64,000 bases of DNA, taken from assembly GCF_042139015.1 (NCBI RefSeq), contig NZ_JBHIKY010000021.1, forward strand, positions 5,736 to 69,735. The letters are read 5' to 3'. Numbering within the stretch: position 1 is the stretch's first letter; each line of letters starts with the position of its first letter. Both the position numbers and the translations under genes were made by a program. Positions 57,518 through 64,000 of this stretch are shown one piece after another. The notes under the pieces are model-generated. The model searched no databases and was not told where the DNA came from. It saw only the letters and a list, made by a program, of their open reading frames with translations. This stretch comes from JBHIKY01 sp042139015. Its GTDB lineage: Bacteria > Bacillota > Bacilli > Bacillales > Marinococcaceae.

Positions 57518-58216
57518 TCAGCTGTCCAGCCAGGATGTTCGATAGTTAATATCTTTCAGCTGTTCTAGCCAATCCACACCTGGGTAATGGTTTTGCCGCT
57601 TTTGCCGATCTTCATGTAAACGCTTTTTGTAATCGGTTTTCATTTTTTCATCAAGAATGGTATTGATGACCTTGTCCATATAGCTGCTTCCATATTGGAC
57701 GGTTTTGTCAATCATTTTTAAACGGAAGAGACGATACATTTTATCGTCTTCTATGTTTATTTTTTCTTGTTTTTGATTAGAAGTAGTAGTTTCCACAGCT
57801 TCATTATGTATAGTTTCTTTAGCAGCCGCAGCGGTCTCGGTGATTTCCGCGGTCTGCAGGGACGGTCTGCAACTGGTGTCTGCAGGAGGAATGATTACCG
57901 TGATGTTGCTGCTGTTGCCTCCTTTGACTCTGTAGACCGTCACGCGTTTTATGATTCCTTTTTTCTCAAGGGAGGCCAGGGCATAGTTAATCGTGCGCTG
58001 ACTCCTGCCAATGTTCGCTGCCATTGTTTTTACCTTCAGCCAGGAGATACCGGGGAGCTTAACCGAATAACGGGTGAGCAAGGTCAGAAGCTCGCATTCT
58101 GTATTGCTCATATGTATTTTTTTGAAAATACTATCGACGCTGCGGTTGAGTTCCTGAACGCTCGAGTAATATACATAATTCTTTGCTTCTTTGTAATGGT
58201 TTGATAGAACAGACAT
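57518..58216 (-). CDS. Winged-helix DNA-binding protein with helical C-terminus, unknown
   Basis: A 232-residue protein. Residues ~40-95 are a winged helix (ECELLTLLTRYSVKLPGISW, then LKVKTMAANIGRSQRTINYALASLEKKGIIKR) with a wing VYRVKGGNSSNITVI. A Thr/Ala/Glu linker (about 110-150) follows, then a Lys/Arg-rich helical tail. The layout is that of short MarR-like or replication-initiator-like helix-turn-helix proteins of Firmicutes, but no rep motif can be confirmed. Its 3' end stops one base short of the hemerythrin gene's stop region (convergent). Confidence 0.65.
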   Translation of the reverse strand: MSVLSNHYKEAKNYVYYSSVQELNRSVDSIFKKIHMSNTECELLTLLTRYSVKLPGISWLKVKTMAANIGRSQRTINYALASLEKKGIIKRVTVYRVKGGNSSNITVIIPPADTSCRPSLQTAEITETAAAAKETIHNEAVETTTSNQKQEKINIEDDKMYRLFRLKMIDKTVQYGSSYMDKVINTILDEKMKTDYKKRLHEDRQKRQNHYPGVDWLEQLKDINYRTSWLDS

Positions 58217-58331
58217 AGATAGTGTACCTCACTTTATGTAGGAAATGGATGCAGATCTCTATCTGTTATATGAATGTGGAGAGAGGAAAAGGGGGAGGCG
58301 CCCACGCCATTTTTTTAAAAAATACAAGAAA

Positions 58332-58358
58332 AATCTCTACCCGTGATGAGTAGAGATT
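58332..58358 (-). terminator. Terminator behind the zinc-ribbon/TPR gene
   Basis: AATCTCTAC (58332-58340) pairs with GTAGAGATT (58350-58358). On the minus strand a T-rich run follows (TTTCTTGTATTTTTTT). It would end the transcript of the gene at 58542-60194 or its non-coding tail. Confidence 0.65.
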
Positions 58359-58394
58359 GAATATTACATATAAATTGAGGCCCATAAGCGTGGC

Positions 58395-58520
58395 TTCTCA
58401 AGAACCCGCGGGTATTTATCCGCACCCAGCCCGCGGGGGTCCCGGTTTTCCTCTCGTTGAGAAATCACTCTCTGAAGAGGTCAGAAGCGGATAGTCTCCG
58501 CCTACAGCAGAAGACTTCTT
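58395..58520. other. Structured intergenic element, possible non-coding RNA
   Basis: Two nested stem structures without an ORF: TTCTCAA (58395-58401) pairs with TTGAGAA (58457-58463) around AACCCGCGGG (58403-58412) and CCCGCGGG (58430-58437), two self-complementary copies of CCCGCGGG. Then AAGAGGTC (58475-58482) pairs with GACTTCTT (58513-58520) around GCGGA (58487-58491) and TCCGC (58497-58501). GC content jumps here relative to the flanks. A strand cannot be chosen; on the minus strand it sits between the TPR gene and a terminator. Confidence 0.45.
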
Positions 58521-58541
58521 AAGGTAAAGACGTCCATACAG

Positions 58542-60194
58542 TTATTCTAAAAGAATGCCGCGCTTTTTGAACTGCTCAAAGAACAGCTGAAAAAGTCTGC
58601 CATCATCAGCCTGATTTCTTGAGATTAGTCTGGCCGCCTGTCTTTTTAACAACTCTTCATTTTTCTCCTCAAATAAGAAAGCCAAGCCGGAGGTCATCTG
58701 AAAATCGGTCAGTTTTATTATCCTCGTGAATACGAGTAATTCATTGGAAGAATTGGCGCTTAAACCATGATCAATGATTTCGAAGGTATCGCCGTAAAGC
58801 AGATCTTCAAGCAATACCGTTTCGTCGACCCGACTTCTCGCCTTCACACTAAATAAAGATAAGTGCTGATCCGCAGCAGCATCAAGCCATTCCTTCTGTC
58901 CTTCATTAATCGTATGTTCACTTTCGGCAAATTGTTCAAAAATGCGCCTGCCGTCATTTTTCATATGATAAATGATAAAGTCTGATAGAGCCTGTTGTTC
59001 GACTGCTTCACGTTCAAACTGAAAGGCTCCATTCTTCAAAGGAATTCCTAGAAAGCGGCTTACTTCCTTCATGCCCTGTACGCCTGCAGTATCGAAGAAA
59101 TATTTAAAGATTTCGTATTGAAGGAGCTCACTTTGATAACGAAGCGAGCTGTATCGTTTTTGCTTTTTTCTCTGAATTTCTGCCGTTTTCGGTCGTTCAG
59201 CATGGTGGTAGGTCCGCTCTTCTTCAGGAAGCTCCATTTTATATTTACCAATAAACATTTCAGCAAGTGGATAGAAAGAAGAAGTGTCAGCATTCTCGTC
59301 TGTTTTTTTCAAAAAAATCCCCTGTATTTTCTTTGGGAGAGGGTCGATAGAGTGAAGAGATTCAGTAGGAGGAAGCACCGGGCAGAGCCTATGCTTTACC
59401 TGCAGTAATTTTAACCGTTTTAGAATATCAGCAGCGAGATCCCGTTTTGCAAAAGCATCATTTTCATCTTTTCGAGGCAGGTGTACAAGTGCTTTGTGAT
59501 AGTGGAAGACTGCCGCTTGAATAAAGTCAATGCTTTCGAGTAGTATTCCAAGTGTGTAATGGGATTCATAATGTCCGCTGTCCAATTCAATACATTTTTC
59601 AAACACTACTGATGCTATATCGGCACGCCCGCCCTTGTAATAGACATTTCCGAGACGGTTCCAGAGGAAAACACTCTCTGGATCATCTTGCAGCAGTGCT
59701 ATAATATGATCTTCTGCATCACTCATCCAGCAGGGCTGAAAGCCATCAAAAAGAAAAAGTTTTCCCTGCTCTGGAGAGGCAGGATCGAGCACGCGTTCCT
59801 CTGCAGTCATCGCAGCACTCTCGAATACCTTGCGCTCAAGACGCTCCCCCCATATCCAGTCACCAGCATGATTGCACTGAATACAGCGTACATACAAGGG
59901 AAATTGAATGAAATTTTTGATGGCTAGTTCGTTCTCGCTCACCATTTTCACTTGTTCGGCTGTCAGCTGCAGCAGCGGTTTGCCGATGTTGTACTTAGCA
60001 CGGTGTCCGCAGCGCCGGCACGTTAAACTCTGCCGGTTTCTTCGAAAAGTCTTCGGTGTTTTATCGATGCCGTCCAGTATGTCTTGTAAATAAGTACCGG
60101 CGAGGCTTTCGCTCGTAAGCAGTGCCTCATTTACCGGTATTTTTTCCCCGTATAACATGGTGAAGAGCCCGGGGCTGATATGAAATGATTTCAT
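58542..60194 (-). CDS. Zinc-ribbon plus TPR protein, unknown
   Basis: A 550-residue soluble protein. Residues ~58-110 contain two CxxC pairs, TCRRCGHRAKYN and RCIQCNHAGDW, forming a zinc ribbon. Residues ~175-250 are TPR-like repeats (VFLWNRLGNVYYKGGRADIASVVFEKCIELD, then SHYTLGILLESIDFIQAAVFHYHKAL). The C-terminal 300 residues are helical and unrecognised. Such zinc-ribbon/TPR proteins occur next to regulators in Bacilli, perhaps as adaptor proteins, but no function is known to me. ATG with AAAGGA upstream; 20 bases downstream of the broken ATP-grasp gene on the same strand. Confidence 0.7.
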   Translation of the reverse strand: MKSFHISPGLFTMLYGEKIPVNEALLTSESLAGTYLQDILDGIDKTPKTFRRNRQSLTCRRCGHRAKYNIGKPLLQLTAEQVKMVSENELAIKNFIQFPLYVRCIQCNHAGDWIWGERLERKVFESAAMTAEERVLDPASPEQGKLFLFDGFQPCWMSDAEDHIIALLQDDPESVFLWNRLGNVYYKGGRADIASVVFEKCIELDSGHYESHYTLGILLESIDFIQAAVFHYHKALVHLPRKDENDAFAKRDLAADILKRLKLLQVKHRLCPVLPPTESLHSIDPLPKKIQGIFLKKTDENADTSSFYPLAEMFIGKYKMELPEEERTYHHAERPKTAEIQRKKQKRYSSLRYQSELLQYEIFKYFFDTAGVQGMKEVSRFLGIPLKNGAFQFEREAVEQQALSDFIIYHMKNDGRRIFEQFAESEHTINEGQKEWLDAAADQHLSLFSVKARSRVDETVLLEDLLYGDTFEIIDHGLSANSSNELLVFTRIIKLTDFQMTSGLAFLFEEKNEELLKRQAARLISRNQADDGRLFQLFFEQFKKRGILLE

Positions 60195-60214
60195 GCATAC
60201 AATTCCTTTCTCCT

Positions 60215-61237
60215 TTAATCATCGTATACAAACAGGTTTTCTCTATACCGGATCATTCTCGTATTCCAGCGGGGGTTTACGGAAACATACTCTCCAAGTA
60301 AATTGTATTGAAGGAATAAGTACGGAAAGTTTACGTTGGCTCCGAGACTCATCACCTGGCTGCCGCAGAACCTGGCATTCACATCGGTGAGCTTACAGCC
60401 ATGGTCATTAATAAAGAACTGCAAGTTAAGAAAGCCGCTTTCTGCTATCGCTTCTGTGATTTTTTCAGCGGCCTCAATGAGCATTTTGTTATGTACAACG
60501 GTGCCGTCCAGGACGATTCCGCTTGAAACCCCGGTACGCTTGCGGGGGACCGCAGTAATAACCTTTCCATCATGGATATAGACATCAACGCTGTATTCAT
60601 TCCCATCCAGATATTCCATGACAATGCGCCGCTCCTCTTCTGGATGGACTTCGAAGTAATCCTAAATATTCACGACTTTTTTCTCGTCATTTTTCAGTGC
60701 TTTTAAGAAATTATCTCTGTCTGCTAGAATTGCAAACCCGAGAGAGCCGTGACCATTTAATTGCTTTACCACTGTATACGTTTCGTTGGGAAAGCACTCG
60801 TTAATAATTTCCCGCAGCTCCTCCGAACGTGAAAATCCATAATATTCCGGTATGTGTTGATTGAGCCCAATTTCCTTTAAATAGTGATAGACACTTTCTT
60901 TGTTTATTAATATGTCAAATAACGGGGCTTTCGGCAGAGCCACCTTGGAAGGCACTCTCTCTCGAAAAGATTCGTAAACTTCAATTTCTTCGTGCAGAGC
61001 AGGAAAAATGGCATCTATGTCCTCTTCCTCTACAATTCCTAAAATGGCTCGTTGGTACTGCTCGGTTTCAGACAATGCTGGAATTTGATAGACCTTTTCA
61101 CAAAATTGGTTCCCGGAGGTAATACTGCGCCGGTCCGCACCAACGATCCGCACGTTTTCTTTATCGAGCAGGCCCTGCATAATACCCTGCGCAGTCGGGC
61201 CGCCGATACCTGTCACTAGGACGTTCATTATTTTCAT
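60215..61237 (-). pseudogene. ATP-grasp (CarB-like) ligase gene interrupted by in-frame TAG
   Basis: One continuous frame of 341 codons with a single TAG at codon 192 (60664-60662). The first part is a CarB-like preATP-grasp domain (MNVLVTGIGGPTAQGIMQGL, VGADRRSITSGN, IFPALHEEIEVYE, VVKQLNGHGSLGF). The second continues without shift: DYFEVHPEEERRIVMEYLDG, EYSVDVYIHDG, LQFFINDHGCKLTDVNARFCG with the metal-binding Asp/Asn. The stop lies between the two halves of the ATP-grasp, so a truncated 191-residue product would be inactive. Cause: a nonsense mutation (CAG to TAG likely), a sequencing error, or read-through. Confidence 0.8.
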
Positions 61238-61432
61238 TTGTCATCTCCTCAGCTGTGGACAAAATTATATGAGTTTCTACACTTATATATGAAAAAAAGT
61301 ATGCGATTACATGCTTGTATTTCCAAGGAATACACAGTGAAGGGATCATAAATATTAGGGACAGTATATCACGAAAAGACTCTATCAAAATACCTATTTA
61401 GGAAGAAATATCCTTGGAATGCCTGACCTTTC

Positions 61433-61461
61433 TTGTCACTTTAGTCAGTTAAGCGTATAAT
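61433..61461 (+). promoter_or_regulatory. Promoter of the MFS exporter gene
   Basis: TTGTCA (61433-61438), 17-base spacer, TATAAT (61456-61461). A near-consensus SigA promoter 61 bases before the start codon. GAAATATCC is repeated at 61405 and 61483, flanking it, a possible regulator site. Confidence 0.7.
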
Positions 61462-61522
61462 TTTCTATTAGTCTCTCGAAATATCCGTGATAGAGTAACG
61501 TAATGTAGAGGAGCCCTTTTCA

Positions 61523-62959
61523 ATGGCACAAAAACAAAACTACAGCAGAGTATTAATTGCAGCTTTACTATTGTCCGGTTCATTTGTGGCTGTGTTAAAC
61601 CAGACATTAATGATCACAGCCATTCCACCGATTATGAAAGAAATGAGCATTTCGGCGAATACAGGGCAGTGGCTGACGACGGTGTTCATGCTCGTTAATG
61701 GCATAATGATACCAATTACAGCGTTTTTAATTGAAAAATTTACAACCAGGCAGCTGTTTATAACAGCGATGAGTGTATTTGCATTTGGAACGCTCGTTTG
61801 CGGAATGGCCGATAATTTTTCAATACTCATCTTAGGGCGCATTATCCAATCAGCGGGTGCCGGTGTAATGCTGCCATTAATGCAGACCGTGTTTCTCCTT
61901 ATTTTTCCGGTGGAGCGGCGCGGTACAGCAATGGGGTATATCGGACTAGTGATTTCCTTTGCTCCTGCTCTCGGACCCACACTGTCAGGGTGGGTGACGT
62001 CCAACTATGAGTGGCGATTTTTGTTCTGGTTTATCTTTCCTCTTTCCATCTTAATGATTTTTATTGCTTATAAAATAATGAGAAACGTCACTGAGCTTAA
62101 AAATCCAAAGGTGGACCCTTTATCGATTATGCTGTCTTCCCTTGGTTTTGGCGGGCTTCTTTACGGTTTTACGAGTGCCGGAAACAATGGCTGGGCAAGT
62201 CCATTGACGCTTATAGTGCTTGCTGTAGGAACGGCATCCCTGGTGATTTTTATCAAGCGCCAGCTCAGCATGGAACATCCTATGCTTGAATTCCGGGTCT
62301 TTCAGCAGCGTATCTTTATGATTTCTACCATGATTGGAATGGTCGGTTTTCTCGGCTTGATCGGCTCAGAAACACTAATACCTCTGTTTATGCAGAATAT
62401 GCGCGGATTTACTGCGATGGAAGCAGGTCTTGTCCTGCTTCCGGGTGCTTTAATTTCAGGATTGATGGCACCCATTACTGGTAGAATTTTTGACCGGATC
62501 GGTGCCCGCTATCTGGCAATTACCGGCCTCACGATTATGAGCACTGCTACACTGGCTTTTGTACTGATTGATTCGGCTACGTCGATGACCTATCTTATGG
62601 TCACATATGCTGTACGGATGTTTGGCTTCTCCATGGTAATGATGCCGGTAAATACAGCGGGACTGAATCAAATGCCGCCTAAGCTGATTCCGCACGGGGC
62701 CGCGATGACTAACACGATGCGGCAGATGGCAGCCTCAGTTGGCACGGCCGTTCTTGTCACCACCATGACTACAACAGCTCAGACGGCCCGACATGCTGCA
62801 GAGCATCCCGATATTCTCGGGGTGAAGGTCGCGTTCTTTCTCATTTTTCTTCTATCCGTGGGAGCCCTGGGACTTTCCTTCTTTATACGGAAAACAGCCC
62901 CGCCGACTGATGAGGAGTGGGATGCGCAGCAGCGGGAAAAAACCAGGCAGAGCGGATGA
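61523..62959 (+). CDS. MFS drug exporter, 14-span DHA2 family (EmrB/LmrB-like)
   Basis: A 478-residue proton-coupled exporter with 14 predicted spans. Motif A-like region and motif C are visible: FVAVLNQTLMITAIPPIMKE (span 1, typical of DHA2), LGRIIQSAGAGVMLPLMQ and GLVISFAPALGPTLSGW (motif C, GxxxGPxxGG type). The second half includes GLVLLPGALISGLMAPITGRIFDRIG. Substrates of relatives include lincosamides, quaternary amines and dyes; here unknown. GAGGAG before the ATG. It overlaps no partner; the next gene follows after 61 bases. Confidence 0.9.
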   Translation: MAQKQNYSRVLIAALLLSGSFVAVLNQTLMITAIPPIMKEMSISANTGQWLTTVFMLVNGIMIPITAFLIEKFTTRQLFITAMSVFAFGTLVCGMADNFSILILGRIIQSAGAGVMLPLMQTVFLLIFPVERRGTAMGYIGLVISFAPALGPTLSGWVTSNYEWRFLFWFIFPLSILMIFIAYKIMRNVTELKNPKVDPLSIMLSSLGFGGLLYGFTSAGNNGWASPLTLIVLAVGTASLVIFIKRQLSMEHPMLEFRVFQQRIFMISTMIGMVGFLGLIGSETLIPLFMQNMRGFTAMEAGLVLLPGALISGLMAPITGRIFDRIGARYLAITGLTIMSTATLAFVLIDSATSMTYLMVTYAVRMFGFSMVMMPVNTAGLNQMPPKLIPHGAAMTNTMRQMAASVGTAVLVTTMTTTAQTARHAAEHPDILGVKVAFFLIFLLSVGALGLSFFIRKTAPPTDEEWDAQQREKTRQSG

Positions 62960-63020
62960 TACTGGCAGTTGCTTCCTTGATTGCTTACAAATAATTGTAA
63001 CGAAAAGAAGGGAGACGATC

Positions 63021-63668
63021 GTGGTGGGAAACCTTGAACAGTGGTACGAACAGCAAAAAGGAAAGCACTTCTCTGAAAAAATCATAGAAGAGTGCGACCC
63101 TCACTCTTCAGTCCTTATCGTCATTGATATGGTAAATGGCTTTACAAAGCACGGAGCTCTCTATCACCCGAACATAGAAAGCCTGATTGCCCCGGTCAGC
63201 CGCACAATGAGGGAGGCAAAAGCGGCCAGCATGCCTATATTAGGCTTTGGAGATGCTCATGAAAAACAATCTGTGGAATTTACGATTTTTCCAGAACACT
63301 GTGTAGAAGGAACAGAGGAAGCAGAATTAGCAGAGGAACTGCAGGATGTCGGTATGGATGTATGGATTCCGAAAAGATCAACCAACGGTTTTTTGGAGGA
63401 ATTATTTCAGGAGTGGCTTCAGGAAAATAAACACGTTCACACCTTTATCGTAACCGGCGACTGCACAGACATTTGTATTCTCCAGTTCGTGTTAAGTCTG
63501 ACAGCCTACTTTACAAAGCAGGGCCATAAGAAAAATGTTATTGTGCCTGTCAATCTTGTAGACACCTTTTCTCATAATGAGCATCCGTCGCATGTCATGA
63601 ACACCTTTTCATTCTATTTAATGGAACAGTCAGGGGCGGAGCTTGTGCAGTGGAAGCATAGTTTGTGA
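63021..63668 (+). CDS. Isochorismatase-family cysteine hydrolase
   Basis: A 215-residue hydrolase. Catalytic residues: Asp in VIDMVNGFTKHGAL (about residue 33), Lys in IPKRSTNGF (about 120) and Cys in VTGDCTDICILQ (about 148). The frame with cis-peptide DCTDI is that of nicotinamidase/isochorismatase relatives. Substrate unknown; nicotinamide-like amides are possible. The GTG at 63021 follows AAGGGAG; a second GTG follows it at 63024. Probably an operon with the exporter. Confidence 0.85.
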   Translation: MVGNLEQWYEQQKGKHFSEKIIEECDPHSSVLIVIDMVNGFTKHGALYHPNIESLIAPVSRTMREAKAASMPILGFGDAHEKQSVEFTIFPEHCVEGTEEAELAEELQDVGMDVWIPKRSTNGFLEELFQEWLQENKHVHTFIVTGDCTDICILQFVLSLTAYFTKQGHKKNVIVPVNLVDTFSHNEHPSHVMNTFSFYLMEQSGAELVQWKHSL

Positions 63669-63703
63669 TAGAAACGTCAGCTACGGTCATTATCGGAGAA
63701 ACA

Positions 63704-63787
63704 GCAGGTGCTGCCGTTTCTCCGGACACTGGTTCCGCTAATTCCCCCAAATCATCCTTTTTTTCAGCTTAGGCGGACATTATGGCC
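63704..63787 (+). repeat. Dispersed non-coding repeat, copy C (partial)
   Basis: The first ~47 bases (GCAGGTGCTGCCGTTTCTCC to CCCCCAA) match the left end of copies A and B well; similarity continues weakly (T-run, GGCGGACATTATGGCC) to the IS3 fragment boundary. The right half of the element, with the GCAAATAGCG arm, is missing. Same orientation as A and B. Confidence 0.65.
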
Positions 63788-64000
63788 GATATCACGTACA
63801 TTCCCTGTCGGGAAGGAAGATTGTATTTGGCAACGATTCTTGATCTATACACCCGGGAAGTGGTGGGATGGCACTTATACCGTCATATGAGAAACCACCT
63901 GGTGCTGGATGCCCTGGAAGACGCGCATGAAGCGAAGAAGCCGCCCGAAGGACTGCTTCATCACTCCGACCGAGGCAAACAATATGCCTCGCATGAGTAC
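63782..64000 (+). mobile_element. 5'-truncated IS3-family transposase (OrfB, rve domain), runs off the window
   Basis: From 63782 the frame reads MADITYIPCREGRLYLATIL, DLYTREVVGWHLYRH, DALEDAHEAKKPPEGLLHHS and DRGKQYASHEY, the DDE integrase core of IS3-family OrfB: first catalytic Asp in ADITYIP and second in HHSDRGKQY. The expected ~120 N-terminal residues and OrfA are absent, replaced by repeat copy C, so this is a truncated element. Its right part lies outside the window. Confidence 0.85.

Noticed and set aside
1..64000. CRISPR arrays, rRNA, tRNA, prophage or plasmid replication origin
   Set aside because: No regularly spaced repeat-spacer pattern, no conserved rRNA or tRNA cloverleaf segments and no phage structural genes were noticed; a weak tRNA could be overlooked by eye.

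Overview
The window looks like a chromosomal segment of a low-to-moderate GC Gram-positive of the Bacillaceae. Support: strong AGGAGG-type ribosome binding sites, frequent GTG/TTG starts, SigA-type promoters, CcpA-like cre sites, one SigB-like promoter, and Bacillus-type families (KtrB/TrkH, KatE-type catalase, PadR plus HAAS-domain pair, YesL, YcbJ-like APH, LysM plus Gmad2 protein). Acidic proteins and a solitary Ktr-type K+ channel would fit a halophile or alkaliphile, but the sequence does not prove that. No rRNA, tRNA or CRISPR was seen.

Layout. 1-11.4 kb: housekeeping and stress genes. These are an ABC-F resistance ATPase (cut by the window edge) behind an attenuator-like leader, a K+ transporter, a large catalase, a metallophosphatase, a tandem P-loop ATPase, a PadR regulator with its membrane partner, a secreted M14 carboxypeptidase and a HIT hydrolase. 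11.5-11.7 kb: a 21-bp tandem repeat array.

11.7-35.9 kb: a roughly 24-kb all-plus-strand carbohydrate locus. It encodes three Gfo/Idh/MocA dehydrogenases, a TIM-barrel sugar isomerase, a BadF-type and a ROK sugar kinase, an FGGY kinase joined stop-to-start to an Asp/Glu-racemase-like protein, a GmhA-like SIS isomerase, a class II aldolase, a PhyH dioxygenase, a lipoprotein plus two-permease sugar ABC importer with no ATPase, YesL, a DeoR repressor, an amidohydrolase and three apparently cytoplasmic glycosidases (GH84, GH38, Sip1/GH36-type). A sulfatase relic sits in its middle. The simplest reading is import of an oligosaccharide, probably with GlcNAc- and mannose-type residues and perhaps once sulfated, followed by intracellular cutting, oxidation or isomerisation, phosphorylation and aldol cleavage. 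The exact substrate is unknown.

36-43.7 kb: DUF3267 and DUF421 membrane proteins, GNAT, SRPBCC, then a GH32/ABC sucrose-type operon opposite a LacI regulator. The binding-protein gene and the start of one permease have been deleted. 43.7-64 kb: an accessory mosaic with an APH-family kinase coupled to a CD3324-type regulator, a duplicated small-gene leader, an ArsR plus SRPBCC pair, a serine hydrolase, a rifampin-phosphotransferase-like enzyme, RpiB, HpaB-type hydroxylase, LysM and hemerythrin proteins, a winged-helix protein, a zinc-ribbon/TPR protein, an ATP-grasp gene broken by an amber codon, an MFS exporter, a cysteine hydrolase and a 5'-truncated IS3 transposase at the right edge.

A recurring theme is gene decay: relics of a sulfatase, a sugar-binding lipoprotein, a TRAP permease and a sulfite-oxidase C-terminus, plus two short genes stopped by in-frame TAG. 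A non-coding repeat of about 185 bp occurs in two long copies and one partial copy, the partial one abutting the IS3 fragment.
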